64,000 nucleotides of DNA from Durusdinium trenchii (Eukaryota; Sar; Dinophyceae; Suessiales; Symbiodiniaceae). Below the pieces are notes generated by a model. That model ran no database searches, was not told the DNA's origin, and saw only the letters and a program-made list of their open reading frames with translations. Location: positions 520,428 to 584,427 of the forward strand of contig CAXAMN010026384.1 of the NCBI GenBank assembly GCA_963970005.1, in the 5' to 3' direction. The first letter of the stretch is position 1; each line of letters begins with the position of its first letter. This document shows, piece by piece, positions 39,388-49,524 of this stretch. The position numbers were made by a program, and so were the translations under genes.

Positions 39388-39465
39388 GCAAATGTGGGAC
39401 GTTCGTCCAGATGTGATGTATGAGAAGATTGCAGCTGATACGATGATGGAAAAGGAGTCTTGGAG
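39388..39465 (+). CDS. PKS exon: ER C-terminal segment 1
   Basis: Reads QMWDVRPDVMYEKIAADTMM, then EKESWR. It matches the 'R-P-x-x-x-x-x-i-a-x-D' stretch after GKRGIWS. The donor is a normal GT (TGGAG|GTGAGG). Confidence 0.75.
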
Positions 39466-39545
39466 GTGAGGTTTGTCTGATTTTCATGATACATTCACAG
39501 GTCATTCGCAGGGACAAATGTTGCGTGGTACTTGTTTCTTTGCAG
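39466..39545 (+). other. Canonical GT-AG intron in ER
   Basis: 80 nt, GTGAGG...CTTTGCAG. It is one of the few canonical introns here; splicing joins W-R with YNAYLKR in frame. Confidence 0.75.
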
Positions 39546-39637
39546 GTATAATGCATACCTGAAGCGACTGCTGATGCGGGTCGAAGCTGGTGCGTTGAGC
39601 CCTATCAACATGCATGTGTTCCAGGGCTTGGAAGAAG
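39546..39637 (+). CDS. PKS exon: ER C-terminal segment 2
   Basis: Reads YNAYLKRLLMRVEAGALSPI, then NMHVFQGLEEG. This is the ER stretch 'l-x-x-L-x-x-x-v-x-x-G-x-l-x-P-i-x-x-x-x-F-x-l-x-x-G'. GC donor at 39638. Confidence 0.8.
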
Positions 39638-39722
39638 GCCAGCGCTGTGTTCTGACAGAACTTCAGCATCTTGGAACTAAAGAGTGCATTGCTGCCCGTT
39701 TTACAAAAGCAATTCCCGCTAG
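39638..39722 (+). other. GC-AG intron in ER
   Basis: 85 nt, GCCAGC...CCCGCTAG. Splicing joins LEE-G with VHALQFLQ across a split Gly codon. Confidence 0.7.
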
Positions 39723-39800
39723 GTGTGCACGCACTGCAGTTTCTGCAGCGTGCACAGAACATTGGGAAGGTGGTCATCTCTGAGTCTGAATCTTGGACGG
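39723..39800 (+). CDS. PKS exon: ER end, KR approach
   Basis: Reads VHALQFLQRAQNIGKVVISE, the 'A-x-x-f-l-q-x-x-x-x-I-G-K-V-V' end of ER. The frame continues to 39928, but homology stops near SES. Confidence 0.8.
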
Positions 39801-39970
39801 CTCGGGATTTAACAGCTTCGTGCCTGAAACAATTCCCAACCTTCATGTTTTGGCAGCCACATCAGTCCCATAAGGACTTGCTACAACTGCCTTCAATGCC
39901 AGTCTTTGTATATATAGTGCTTGTATGACCTCAGTCTTTGAGGCCCAGCAAGATTTGCCAAGATGCTGGA

Positions 39971-40020
39971 GGCCTTGGTATGCACCTTCTCAGTGGAGGC
40001 ACTGGCGCTTTAGGAATCGT
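39971..40020 (+). CDS. PKS exon: catalytic ketoreductase, glycine motif
   Basis: Reads GLGMHLLSGGTGALGIV. GGTGALG is the NADPH-binding TGGxGxxG-type motif of the KR catalytic half. The next recognised KR exon is 2.1 kb away. Confidence 0.75.
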
Positions 40021-40029
40021 CAAGACCTG

Positions 40030-40270
40030 AGGTCTGTGTGTGTGTGTGTGAGTCCAGTCCTGTTTCCAAGGAACTTGGCCACATTCACTAAAGAGCTAAA
40101 CCATTCCACCGAATTCATTGTACAGTCCAGCGTGGGGGCAGCAGTGATCCTTTCAACAGCCACTGCCTAACAAAGAAGCTGTTGATCGGATGTGATATTC
40201 GGAGAGGACGCTCTCTGAACGTACCTGCGCATGCACTTTTGGTTTAAACCATACTGTTTAGGCTGACTCT
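40030..40270 (+). repeat. Interspersed repeat copy
   Basis: A GT run at 40033-40050, then AGCGTGGGGGCAGCAG, AACAAAGAAGCTGTTGAT, GATATTCGGAGAGGACGCTC and CGTACCTGC, in the same order as the copies at 33 kb and 62 kb. Confidence 0.65.
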
Positions 40271-40639
40271 TCCACCTTACCGTTGCGAGCAGTGCCATTT
40301 TTAGGTTTCAGGTTCCAGCGCTCTAGATGGGTAATGCAGTAACTAACTTTCGGGAAGTTCCAAACTGATATGGCTTTTGCGAGCATGGATCTAAGTGTGC
40401 TTCGCAGCATCGTTCCACTGCGGTATGCTGTGTGATCCCTACGGGGCGCGTTGAGCACAGACCCTCAAGGGTGATTATTCAGTGCATTTTCGTTCCTGCA
40501 CAACTCTCACTGACTCAGCTGTTTGCTCGAGATTGCTGATATGAAGCTGCAGAGCTGCCTGACAAACTTTCCCAGAATGTCATGCCATGCCGCTAAGTAT
40601 TCACCTGTACAGTACCATGACATGCCGCTAAGTAATCAA

Positions 40640-40840
40640 GTTCCGGAGCAGGTTCCGGAGCACGTTCCGGGGGAGGTCGGGGGGGTTCGGGAAAATGACC
40701 CCTGACCAGGTTCAGGGGGTCCGGAGCAGGCTGGACCAGGTTCTGGAGCAGGAGGAGGTTTTGGCAGGTTCTGGAGCCAATTGCGCAAAAAGGTGCCAGA
40801 GCTTCTGGAGCAGGTTTCGGAGCAGTGTGGTTGATAATTT
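40640..40840. repeat. 12-bp minisatellite (GGTTCCGGAGCA-like), patch 1
   Basis: Repeated AGGTTCCGGAGC units with many substitutions (for example TTCTGGAGCAGG). Confidence 0.7.
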
Positions 40841-41169
40841 TACACCTTCACTGGTTCTTCTTTGCTTTTTTGGGGTTCGATGCTTGAATCTTTTGACGTG
40901 GGCCCGCCGTGAAAAGTTATAAGCAGCATGAAGCCTGATGGTTTGCCCAAAAAATTTTTCAAAAGCGCGTAGCTGTCGGTGATTTTGCTTGGGCTTATGT
41001 TTTTCAAAACCCCGTGATCTTATAACACCAGGTTCCCTACATTAGCCACCACTCACAAAATAGATAATCATCATCATCATCGTCGTCGTCGTCGGCGGCG
41101 GCGGCGTTGTCTCCATCTAAAATTTTTCACAACGGCAAAGTTTTAGAGTCTTCAGCCATAGTATAGATC

Positions 41170-41350
41170 GTTGCAGGCCGGAGCAAGCGCCGGAGCTGGT
41201 TCCGGAGCAAGGAGGTTTCAGATCAGGTTCGGAGCAGGTTCTGGAGCAGGTTGCGGAGGAAGGTTTCGGAGGAGGTTGCGGAGCAGGTTCCGGAGGCGGG
41301 TTCCTGAACAGTCTCACGAGCAGGTTCCGGAGGAGGTTCCGGAGCACAGA
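41170..41350. repeat. 12-bp minisatellite (GGTTCCGGAGCA-like), patch 2
   Basis: The same unit as patch 1, about 14 copies, including GGAGCAGGTTCTGGAGCAGG. Both patches lie in one PKS intron. Confidence 0.75.
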
Positions 41351-41774
41351 GCGATGATCGCGTGAAACGCTCAACGCGCAGTCAATCTGCAAAAGGTTTT
41401 GCGCAACTAAAATCGAAACATCATGAAGATTCAAACCATCGCAGCATTCTTGTGACTTTTTCGTAGTTGCTTTTTCGAACATCAGATGACGTTTCGCAGC
41501 ATTGCAGCAATGAGTGCGGCGGCTTGGTGGGTTTCCTGGGAATCTTTGGTTTGTGACAAAAACATACAACACGCTTCTAGCTGTTAGCTGACTTTCCTTG
41601 AATTTCTTTTTGCAAATTCTGCACTGAAACCTCTCACCCTCCAGCAGACACTTCTACTGGGAAGAATAGCCTTTGACCACAGCTTTCCATGAAGATTCAG
41701 TGAACTTTCATCGACGTGCTTCAAAAGTCTAAAGGCTGAAAGCCTCAGCAATCATATCATCTCAACTTTCACAA

Positions 41775-41945
41775 TTGCCTGCCACTACTACTACTACTAC
41801 TACTACTACTTCTGCTACTAGTGCGACCACGACCACGACCACGCCCACGACCACGACTACGACCACGACTACGACCACGACCACGACTACGTCCACCACC
41901 ACTACTACCACCACCACCACTACTACTTCCACCACCACCACCAAC
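41775..41945. repeat. ACT/ACG/ACC trinucleotide microsatellite
   Basis: About 55 triplets of ACT, ACG and ACC in blocks. The poly-Thr and poly-Val frames across it are artefacts. Confidence 0.9.
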
Positions 41946-42171
41946 TGCGTAGCGGCTTCATAGTCTGTTCTAACGGCTCAATAGCTTGATGTAACGGCGC
42001 AACGGCTTAATAACTGTTGTCAAAACGTAACAGCTTGATACGAAACGCGGGACCATGCTGAGTACACCCCGGAAAAGCACAAAGAAACAAGTTGACCTTT
42101 TACTCAAATGTTGTTTCTTGTTTTTTTCGCCTCCATCCTTAAGTGTCTTAAGTGCAGACGTGTTGTTGCAG

Positions 42172-42255
42172 CTTGAGGTGACCGCGCAGTTTTTGGCAGA
42201 AGAAGGAACAAAAAACCTTTGCCTCCTTTCACGAAGTGGGCGTGTGCCAGCAGAG
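42172..42255 (+). CDS. PKS exon: KR strand 2, LLSRSG
   Basis: After TGTTGCAG it reads LEVTAQFLAEEGTKNLCLLS, then RSGRVPAE. This is the 'l-x-x-W-L-x-x-x-G-A-x-x-l-x-L-x-S-R-x-G' helix and strand of KR domains. The donor is GT at 42256. Confidence 0.85.
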
Positions 42256-42321
42256 GTGCGGATGAAATTTGAGTCAAACAGTAAAGGAATGATTTGTCTT
42301 TCTTCCCTTGCCACAAATGAG
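42256..42321 (+). other. Canonical GT-AG intron in KR
   Basis: 66 nt, GTGCGG...CAAATGAG. GAG|GTGC occurs at both ends. Splicing joins PAE with VQTRWDWLQ. Confidence 0.6.
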
Positions 42322-42360
42322 GTGCAAACACGTTGGGATTGGCTGCAGGCGCAATCCAAG
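42322..42360 (+). CDS. PKS exon: KR helix WDWLQA
   Basis: Reads VQTRWDWLQAQSK, the helix between the SRxG strand and the DVS strand in KR domains. The end is not fixed. Confidence 0.6.
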
Positions 42361-42654
42361 CCCAGCAGCTTTGCCAAAAGCATTTTTGTTGCTTGAGGTT
42401 CTAGGCCAATTCATCTCCCTCGTCCAGTCAGTGCACCTCACTGCAAATAACAATTATATAATAGGACTGATGCGCAGAATGAGATGATGCCAAGCTACCA
42501 AGCTCATCATCAGTGTAGCCCAAGCTCCAAGTCAATGGGCTTGGGTGGGATTGTATCGCAACACAGGTTCCCGATTAAACCGATTAAAATTTTGGGTGAG
42601 GCTGTAGTCAGTAGTTTGTTACAGTTTCTTTTCTTTTTTTCGGACTGGCTTCCG

Positions 42655-42775
42655 ATATGGCTTTTGCTGGAGCCAGTGTCCATGTGGAGGCGAGTTGCGT
42701 CCAAGTTGTCATCAAGCGGGGGGACGTGTCTGAAGAACATGCTGTGAAGATGCTCAGCAAAGACCTTGGCAAGTC
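42655..42775 (+). CDS. PKS exon: KR strand 3, DVS
   Basis: Reads ASVHVEASCVQVVIKRGDVS, then EEHAVKMLSKDLG. The 'a-x-V-x-x-x-x-x-D-V-S/T-x-x-x-x-v' stretch is the NADPH-specificity strand of KR. Confidence 0.75.
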
Positions 42776-42835
42776 AGGCGCAGCAATCTTATGTGCACTT
42801 GATTGCAGAAATTCACAGCTTATCTTCCCAAGCAG

Positions 42836-42933
42836 GTCCATGCATGTCCCTGCTGCACTTGGCGGGTGCATTAGCTGATGCGATGCTTCCAGCTTTGGAC
42901 AGAGAATTGTTTCAGAAGCGCCTTGGCAAGTCT
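42836..42933 (+). CDS. PKS exon: KR strand 4, HLAGALADAML
   Basis: After CCAAGCAG it reads GPCMSLLHLAGALADAMLPA, then LDRELFQKRL. HLAGALAD aligns with the HxAGVLDD box; the last Asp of that box, which marks B-type ketoreductases in bacterial modular PKS, is kept. Stereochemistry inferred this way is only a suggestion for a dinoflagellate enzyme. Confidence 0.8.
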
Positions 42934-43394
42934 TCCACTTTAGTTCCCCAAACAGTGTGGCCACACTAGGGGTTCTTATGGTAGGTGTCAGATTGATCGG
43001 AGGTTCTCATCGGCGTGCGCGGCTAATTCGCTGCTATTTACAGCGCGCTCATTCACGTGGAGATCTTAAGTGCATTTCGACTGCGCAGGCTCGTAGAATC
43101 TTGTGGGCTGGCCCGGGTGCTCTTCTCGACTGCGCTCTCGTTATTGTGCCGCGTGCGTTTTTGGAATTTCGTGGCAGGCACCAGCAGAACCGCGTTTTTT
43201 TTTGGTGGTCCCAAGTTGACGTGGATGGTCGATCAAGAACAAAGCTTCTCCTGTACGGAATTGGCTGTGGTGTTCCATGCTTCAGGACATCGCGCACAAA
43301 ACGATTTCTAAACGCAGACCTTTTTTTCACCTGTACAAGGCCATACGCGAGTGTATGCAACACATCAGCAAAATGCCTGAGTGCGACGGACTTT

Positions 43395-43590
43395 TGTGAC
43401 AGGTGCAGGCAGGAGATGAGGTTTTGTGTCGATGTGCAGGCTTTGTGGCCGGCAGGTTTCGTGGCAGATTTCGTGACAGGTGCAGCGCTGAACTTTGAAG
43501 TGCAGATTTCGTTGCAGGCGCTTCAAGTGCATTTTGTGCGGCTGCCGCAGTGCTTTGTGTGCACATTTCGCGACAGGGGCAGTGTTTCGT
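43395..43590. repeat. GCAGATTTCGTGGCAGG-type repeats
   Basis: Five or so copies of a 30-45-bp unit with TTTCGTGACAGGTGCAG or TTTCGTTGCAGGCGC. The same word dominates the array at 57600-58240. Confidence 0.6.
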
Positions 43591-43599
43591 TTCTGTGCA

Positions 43600-43690
43600 C
43601 CATCACCACCGCCACCATCACCACCGCCACCATCACCACCACCATCACCGCCACCACCATCACACCACCACCACCACCGCCACCATCCAG
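43600..43690. repeat. CAC/CAT microsatellite
   Basis: Run of CACCAT and CACCGC triplets. Confidence 0.9.
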
Positions 43691-43779
43691 TCCAATATTC
43701 GTTTCTGTGGTTTCGAATGCCTCACTGAAAACCCGCGCTGAGCTACTATTCTTTCGAAAACAACTGGCCAATAAAAAAT

Positions 43780-44370
43780 ATAACATCACAGGGTCCACAA
43801 TCCCCGAGGTCATCAGGAAGATTCAGCCCGAACTGTTTCAATGTGAGAGGCTGACCCAGTTCGTGGTTCCATCCGTGAATGAACATCGCTTCAGAAGTTT
43901 GCTCTTTATTTGGGCAAGATCGGATCGAAGGTTCGTGCCAGTGAAATCACGCGTTTGTTGATCGATGTTCTCACGACTTCATCAGGTGGTTTTGCGCAAC
44001 TGAGTTATCTTAAAGAGGTCAAGAATCTTGGAGTGATTTCTGTGACCCGAGAATTTGACGTGAAGCTCGTGCGATCCTGTTTGATTGACTGGGTTCGTTC
44101 AATTCCTTCCGAGCACTGCCATGTTTTGGTTTTGATTTGGTGCAGCCCGCCATGCACAGGAGGCAGTCTCCTTTGAACTTGATCAGTCCTCCAAGGCGAA
44201 CCGACTTAATGTCATCCGCCGAAGGTATCATCGAGCGCAAGTGCCCAAGACATCAGAGGATCAATCACCAGCATCTTGAGGGCCTAGGAACATATCCACT
44301 GAGTTTGGCACTCTCACAGCAGATCGGCTCGTGGTTCCTAGGCAAGACCATGAGTTCAGTGGCAGCCGCG
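43780..44370 (+). pseudogene. Coding-like relic with a CSPPCTGGS motif
   Basis: Two overlapping frames read IPEVIRKIQPELFQCERLTQ and, in another phase, CHVLVLIWCSPPCTGGSLL, followed in a third frame by LGTYPLSLALSQQIGSWF. The CxPPCTGGS core recalls the catalytic PC loop of C5 DNA methyltransferases, which are known to be carried by some dinoflagellate retroelements, but the other methyltransferase motifs are not visible. It may be a fragment of a retroelement. Confidence 0.25.
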
Positions 44371-44619
44371 TGAAGGGATGAAGAGATCTTGAACCCATAT
44401 CATATCAGTGCTTAAAACGCAATCATCATTTGGGATGTTTTAGCGCAATATGTTTCTCTATGTCTAGAAGACTCTTGTGAAAACGCACACAACGTGTGGA
44501 TACATTTCATCCTTGCTTGAAGCACCAACGATGGCTCCGAAGTCTCGAGTTATGATTTCGGTTGACTTTCCTTCGCCTGTGGAAGTTGAAGTGAGAGTTG
44601 GCGCCGGAAGCCAACAACG

Positions 44620-44765
44620 TCGAGATCAAGATGCCGACACCAAAGTTCATCGAGAAGTCTGAAGCTCCTGGCCGAAAGACCAAGGATCCAAGCGCAAGAT
44701 CATTCAGTGACCATCAAGTGAAAAAGTCAGGTGGACCAGAGGGCACTGACAGCTCTCTGCCTTGA
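44620..44765 (+). other. Unidentified coding-like stretch
   Basis: A frame reading APEANNVEIKMPTPKFIEKS, then EAPGRKTKDPSARSFSDHQ, ends at a stop near 44765. It is polar and basic with coding-like composition but no family I recognise. Confidence 0.2.
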
Positions 44766-45599
44766 CCTCTCGTTGAGTCGCCGCCCAGGCCTTTGCCGAC
44801 ATCAGAGTCCACTGTAACTTCAGATTCATCCACTCTGAGGGTTCGATCCTACTTTCATTGGAGCACTTGCGGAATGGTGAGGAAGAAGCAGAGGGATCAA
44901 TTATATATATATATCATATATCCCTCACTTCAGCTGTGCCCCAATTGCAATCCAAATCAGCCAATCCGCGCTGACCAAAGGTTGGCGTTATTCTCGGCAA
45001 GGCATCCCCAGTGAATGCACTCTGTCGGCAGAGTGCTTAGAGAGCTATGACCGCTTGGTCTCTGGGCGCCGGCATGGCCGGCAGTGTATCTTTGCTTTAT
45101 AAAATCGTTTGATGGTTGTGCGAGTAGGTGATAAATTGAACTTCGCTTTTTTGGCAAAATTGCGCTGGTGTCTTCACCATCTTCATTTGATTGCTGCCAT
45201 TGCCACTTGCATCCTCTCGATTATAGGTCAGTTCAGACCATGATTCGAGCAAGCTTTCAAGAGCTTCAAATGCATAACTCCAACACGCATGGTTGCGGGG
45301 GGGTGTGAAAGGTTGAACTTCATGACCCCTCCATGTCCAACCATTCGTGTTCTCATATTGGCCACCGTCCGTTTGCTCGGAGCAAATCAGTCTGGTTGCA
45401 TATCATCAGGCCTGTTTTTGACCACGGTTTTTGAGCAGCGCGATCCGTCGCAGCCGGATGGCACAAATCAGAGAAGTGTACCAAGTTCGTCCTTGGAGCG
45501 TGGTTCCAACAATGACACGCGCCAAACCGGCGTGGCTCAAGCGTCAAAAAGACGCATCAGGGTTGAGCGGAGATCGCGAGTCGTTCCATTAGATTGCTT

Positions 45600-45975
45600 C
45601 ACCACCAGCATCACCACCCTCACCACAATCAGCATCACCACCATCACCACTATCGTCACCACCACCACCACCACCCCACCACCACCACCACCCCCACCAC
45701 CCCCACTACCCCCACCACCCCCACCACCCCCACCACCCCCACCACCCCCCCCACCCCCATCATCATCATCATCATCACCACCATCACCATCATCACCACC
45801 GCCACCGCCATCACCATCAGCGCCGCCATCACCACCATCATCACCACCATCACCATCCTAACACCATCCTAAACACCATCACCACCACCATCACCACCAT
45901 CATCACCACCGCCACTGTCACCACCATTATCACCACCATCATAACCACCAGCATCACCACCATCACCCCTCTCTC
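45600..45975. repeat. Long CAC/CAT/CCC microsatellite
   Basis: About 370 bp of CACCAT, CACCACC and CATCATC units. Proline-, Thr- and His-rich frames here are artefacts. Confidence 0.9.
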
Positions 45976-46366
45976 AACCCCAGCCTAGATGTCCAAACCT
46001 TCCGTTTCTGCACCTCTAGAGTTTAGACCTTTAGATACACTGTTTGGGGTCTCTTGCCGAGATAAACTTTCCAGCTGTCATTGCCAGAATGCACCCTTGT
46101 CATTAGAGAAGCAGTCTATCTATCTCAAGGAAAACTGCAAAACCCTTTGTTGTCTTGTGTGGTGCCCCAATGATTCCACGGAAGCCGCTTTACGATTGCC
46201 ATAGGTCGTATGGACCAAAAATCCATGGCCTGCGCCATATCTTGCGTCACGTGGATTTCAAGGAGTGACCAAAATGAGAAGGTTGGCAAAACTTGCAATT
46301 CCGGTGTGACTTTCAATGTCATTGCCCATGTCTTTTTCCTCAAGATTTTGACTTCTGGCTTTGCAG

Positions 46367-46424
46367 CAGGACTCGGCATCTTTTGTGCTGTTCTCATCAA
46401 CTTCTTCCCTGTTTGGTGCTCCAG
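46367..46424 (+). CDS. PKS exon: KR catalytic Ser segment
   Basis: Reads QDSASFVLFSSTSSLFGAP. FVLFSSxxxxxGxPG is the KR block with the catalytic Ser. GA-type donor at 46425. Confidence 0.85.
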
Positions 46425-46490
46425 GATTCTTGGTTGAGTCATTCAGATGGATTGCTGGCCTGCAGTGAATCAAATCGGGTGTTGTACCAG
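46425..46490 (+). other. GA-AG intron between KR Ser and Tyr
   Basis: 66 nt, GATTCTTGG...TGTACCAG. CCAG|GA is present at both ends. Splicing joins GAP-G with QGNYAAAN across a split Gly codon. Confidence 0.75.
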
Positions 46491-46565
46491 GACAGGGCAA
46501 CTACGCAGCGGCAAATTCCACACTGGATGCCTTTGCTCCATATTGGTCTGCAAGAGGAAGCGATG
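46491..46565 (+). CDS. PKS exon: KR catalytic Tyr segment
   Basis: Reads QGNYAAANSTLDAFAPYWSA, then RGSD. NYAAAN carries the catalytic Tyr and the Asn of KR domains. GC donor at 46566. Confidence 0.9.
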
Positions 46566-46635
46566 GCCTTGGGGACAAATCATTTGAGGACAAACCATGA
46601 CGACAAACGATTTGGGGTCGCTAGTGCGATTTCAG
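46566..46635 (+). other. GC-AG intron in KR
   Basis: 70 nt, GCCTTG...GATTTCAG. Splicing joins RGSD-G with PTIAVQWGPW. Confidence 0.65.
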
Positions 46636-46667
46636 GTCCAACGATCGCCGTTCAGTGGGGCCCATGG
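46636..46667 (+). CDS. PKS exon: KR WGPW block
   Basis: A 32-nt exon reading PTIAVQWGPW, the 's-I-x-W-G-x-W' block. The donor is GT at 46668. The normal continuation (A-x-x-G-M-A) is found 12,955 nt downstream. Confidence 0.85.
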
Positions 46668-46732
46668 GTCTGGAGCTTAGGATTCAATACCTTTGATTCA
46701 ACATTTCATGTGTTTTGTGTAGCTGCAGCGAA

Positions 46733-46835
46733 GCGTCGCGCGTTTTTCTCGCTGCAAAATGAGCCTGTATGTTGCGGAATGACATGTTAGTCATGTGCAC
46801 AGCAATGCGGTCAAGACTGTTTGCTAGAATAGTCC
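46733..46835 (-). repeat. LTR-like direct repeat, copy 1 (3' side of copia A)
   Basis: About 100 bp with TTTTTCTCGCTGCAAAATGA, GCCTGTATGTTGCGGAATGA and GCAATGCGGTCAAGACTGT, matching 52272-52372 with few changes. The pair brackets copia element A. Confidence 0.65.
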
Positions 46836-46929
46836 GTATGTTCTGACATGCTGCCTTCTTGACACTGTACACTGGGCTGGACTTCGTCCGCCCTGGAACC
46901 ACTGGCGCTGTCGGTGGCTGTGGTATACA

Positions 46930-47434
46930 TCACCACATCCTGACTGCCGATGACAAGATAGCGCTCTGCTGGCGCTGGAATGTCAACTGGTTTTCACTGG
47001 CTTCAAATGCTTGGCGTAAAGCTTCAAGCTTCTCTAGGTCCTTTTGACCATGAAGCTTATCGATTCTCTGGTAGCGCTTGTAGACGATGTTTGGGTCATC
47101 TTGCTCTTCTGTCTGGCAGTCTTTGTTGTCTTTCCCCATCATGATCATCATGGCTCTTCTCCTTCATGAACCATTGGAGAAATTTCCACATGCCCATAGC
47201 CACGCTCAAGGCTCCAACCACCTTGACAACTAGCATGTTCGACATTGCATAGTCAAGCCATGTGCTTCCTTCATTTTCTCCTCTGCCCTCACCGGTCATC
47301 AAGCTGAGTAGCATCACAAGTGCGGTTCTCATCTCGCCCTTGTTGCTGTTCACCACTCTATTCACCTTCTGTTGCATTTGCATCTTCTGTTCTGTTTGCT
47401 TGTACTCACTCCCCGATCTCAACATCGAACTCAT
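46930..47434 (-). pseudogene. Copia A: extra 3' frame with membrane-like segment
   Basis: Two overlapping frames downstream of RNase H. The first is a basic stretch followed by MLVVKVVGALSVAMGMWKFL, a likely membrane span, ending near a KEKSHDDHDG tail. In the other phase follows a charged, coiled-coil-like region (LHGQKDLEKLEALRQAFEAS). Copia elements usually end soon after RNase H, so this is an extra. Element B has an analogous region. Confidence 0.5.
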
Positions 47435-47931
47435 CCACCAAGTTCAAGATGTAGGCCAAAGCTTTCAGCCTGAACTGACTCAAACTCTTCGTTCCTGTGT
47501 AAGGATTCAACCTCGGGGATCGGTGTTATCTCGATGCTGTTCTGAACCTTTTCCTGAATCCACATCATGCCCGAGTCAATGTGTCTCACCCTGCCAACTC
47601 CTTGTCGTGATGTCATTGACCTTGCTGCTGATAAGTCACTGCGTGCCTTGATTCTGGGACTTGATCCCAACATGAACTCGACGACATGCTTCATAAACAA
47701 AGCTTCTGAGCATCCTGCCACTATGGCAGTGAATTCGGCTTCACCACTTGAAAGTGCCATCGACTTTTGGCTTCGAACCTTTGATTCAATCAGACATCCA
47801 TCCAGGAATATGTGAAGGCAACTCAAACTTTTCCTGGTCTGCTTGCATCCTGCTAGATCTGCGTCCGTGATGACTTCAATCAGGTGGTGCTGCTGCTCTT
47901 CAATGTCATGGATTTCTCGATGGTCCAGCAC
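47431..47931 (-). pseudogene. Copia A: RNase H domain
   Basis: About 167 codons with DADLAGCKQTRKS (first catalytic Asp), SMALSSGEAEFTAIV (catalytic Glu) and RSDLSAARSM (Asp, with the motif partly changed), then GVGRVRHIDSGMMWIQEK, the usual end of copia RNase H. This domain removes RNA from the RNA-DNA hybrid. Confidence 0.8.
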
Positions 47932-47941
47932 TGACCGTCCT

Positions 47942-48850
47942 TTATTGGGTCTTCTTCAACTTGATGCCATACTTTGCTGTACCGTTGAGGTAGCTTGCCA
48001 AATGAGTCACATGTTTCACCTGGGTATTCAATGGCTTCGACATCATCCTTGCAAGCATATTATGTATTGCATACTGTGCGTTTGGGCATTCACCACTGAT
48101 GTACATCATCTTTCCAACGCAACTCCTGAACTTTGTGCAATCTTTGCTGTCAAGCTCTTCACCATGCTGCACGTTGTTGATGTCTGTTGCACAAGGAATG
48201 GCTTTGGGTTTCTTCTTCCCGACTCCTCACATCTCTGTCAACTCCTCTACGTGTTACCATCTCGTGTGATGCTGTACTTTCGTTTCAAGTACATGAACTC
48301 ATCAATGTTCTTGAACGGTCCTTCAATGTCCATCTTCCAACCTGCCTTCGTCTTGAGGTAGTCAATGAAGTTGTTCATGGCTGTTTTGCTCCCAAGCAAC
48401 AACAGATCGTCCACATGAACACTAATCACCAGATCTTTCAACTTGAACAATGTAGGTTGCATCACGTCTGCAACACCTCCCAATGCTCTGACTGTTGCAT
48501 TGAAAAGCTCGAACCATTGCTTTGCTAGGTAACCATCTGTCCAACCTGTAGTACTTGTCCCTGTACTTGATGGCATTCTTTTCACCTGTTGGCTGCTTCG
48601 ACATCAAAAATGCGTCTTTCACATCTGCGATCATCAACTGCCATGTGCCCTACATTTGCAGCAAAATGTATGCAAAGATTCGCGGCGCAACTTGTGCTGA
48701 AGTTGGTGCAAAGGTATCATGTTCTTCAAACATTGTTCCTCGCTTGAACTGTCTTGCTACCAACCTTGCTCTTCGAAACCATCCGTCGTAACCAGTCTGA
48801 TTGAGATCAGGTTATATCCTTTGCTTTCTTCTTCACAGATAGCCACAATG
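47942..48850 (-). pseudogene. Copia A: reverse transcriptase remains
   Basis: Spread over several phases: ARLVARQFKRGTMFEEHDTF, then APTSAQVAPRIFAYI, a stop near 48650, then MIADVKDAFLM (motif A), VISVHVDDLLLLGS (motif C, intact V-D-D) and EFMYLKRKYSI. The C-terminal thumb is GKMMYISGECPNAQYAI. At least three interruptions. Confidence 0.75.
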
Positions 48851-48891
48851 GCTGGAGTCTCTATCACCAGAAGAACTTGCCAAGTTGGACG

Positions 48892-49478
48892 TCATTGCAG
48901 AAGACGAGGAGATCCACAGACTCGAAGCTCTGGTGGGTGTTCGCCCTCACCGATGTATCCTTCATTCTTCATTTCATCTTTCGGCTCCTCTTCAAAGAGC
49001 TCTTCTTCACCCCAAATGTCTGTGGCCATAATGTCTGGGTCATCACCCACATACTCCCTTTTCACTCGCTTGATGTCACCTGCATAGCTCGGTGGGAACA
49101 GGCTTTCTGATCTGGGGCTTCCTTCTGCAATCTCTTCTGCGCTTGGTTTCACCCCATGGTCTTCACCTGAAATCTCTGTCTTCTTTCTTCGATTGTGCTG
49201 CCTTGTTGTCATCAGACTTTCTCTTCCTCTCATCAACGTCTTCACTCCGTGTCACTCGATGCTGCCTGACTTCCTTGGCTCGGGATTCCTCCCGATGAAG
49301 CCCGGCTTCCCTGAATCAGGATTCCTTCCGATGGGATCACTAGATCTTCATACTTTCTCTTTGCTGATCCTGCCTCAAGTGGTACTGGCGTTTGTGGTGC
49401 TCGAAATCCCGGTGTCAGCGGTGCTGCTTGTGGCCTTGGAGTTGTTGGTACTCCTGGCCTTGGTGTCATGCTACCCAT
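48892..49478 (-). pseudogene. Copia A: linker between integrase and RT
   Basis: Two short frames rich in Glu, Asp, Pro and Ser, for example EELFEEEPKDEMKNEGYIGE, and a Pro-rich part, PRPGVPTTPRPQAAPLTP. The linker between integrase and RT in copia polyproteins is normally low-complexity like this. No enzyme motif. Confidence 0.5.
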
Positions 49479-49524
49479 ATAAGCGCTGGTATCGCCAATC
49501 CCATAGCTATTTCCCTTGAAACAT

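Larger units (their letters stand above)
40021..42171 (+). other. PKS intron in KR with interspersed repeat and minisatellites
   Basis: Contains an interspersed repeat copy (40030-40270), two G-rich minisatellite patches (40640-40840 and 41170-41350), a GTC/GGC run near 41070-41105 and an ACT/ACG/ACC microsatellite (41775-41945). It ends in TGTTGTTGCAG. Confidence 0.6.
42934..46366 (+). other. PKS intron in KR, about 3.4 kb
   Basis: Contains repeats related to the 57.6-kb array (43395-43590), CAC/CAT microsatellites (43600-43690 and 45600-45975), a possible retroelement fragment (43780-44370) and an unidentified coding-like stretch (44620-44765). Confidence 0.55.

Noticed and set aside
45289..45872. 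Proline-rich and His-rich 'proteins'
   Set aside because: Products of the CAC/CAT/CCC microsatellite; no codon structure outside it.
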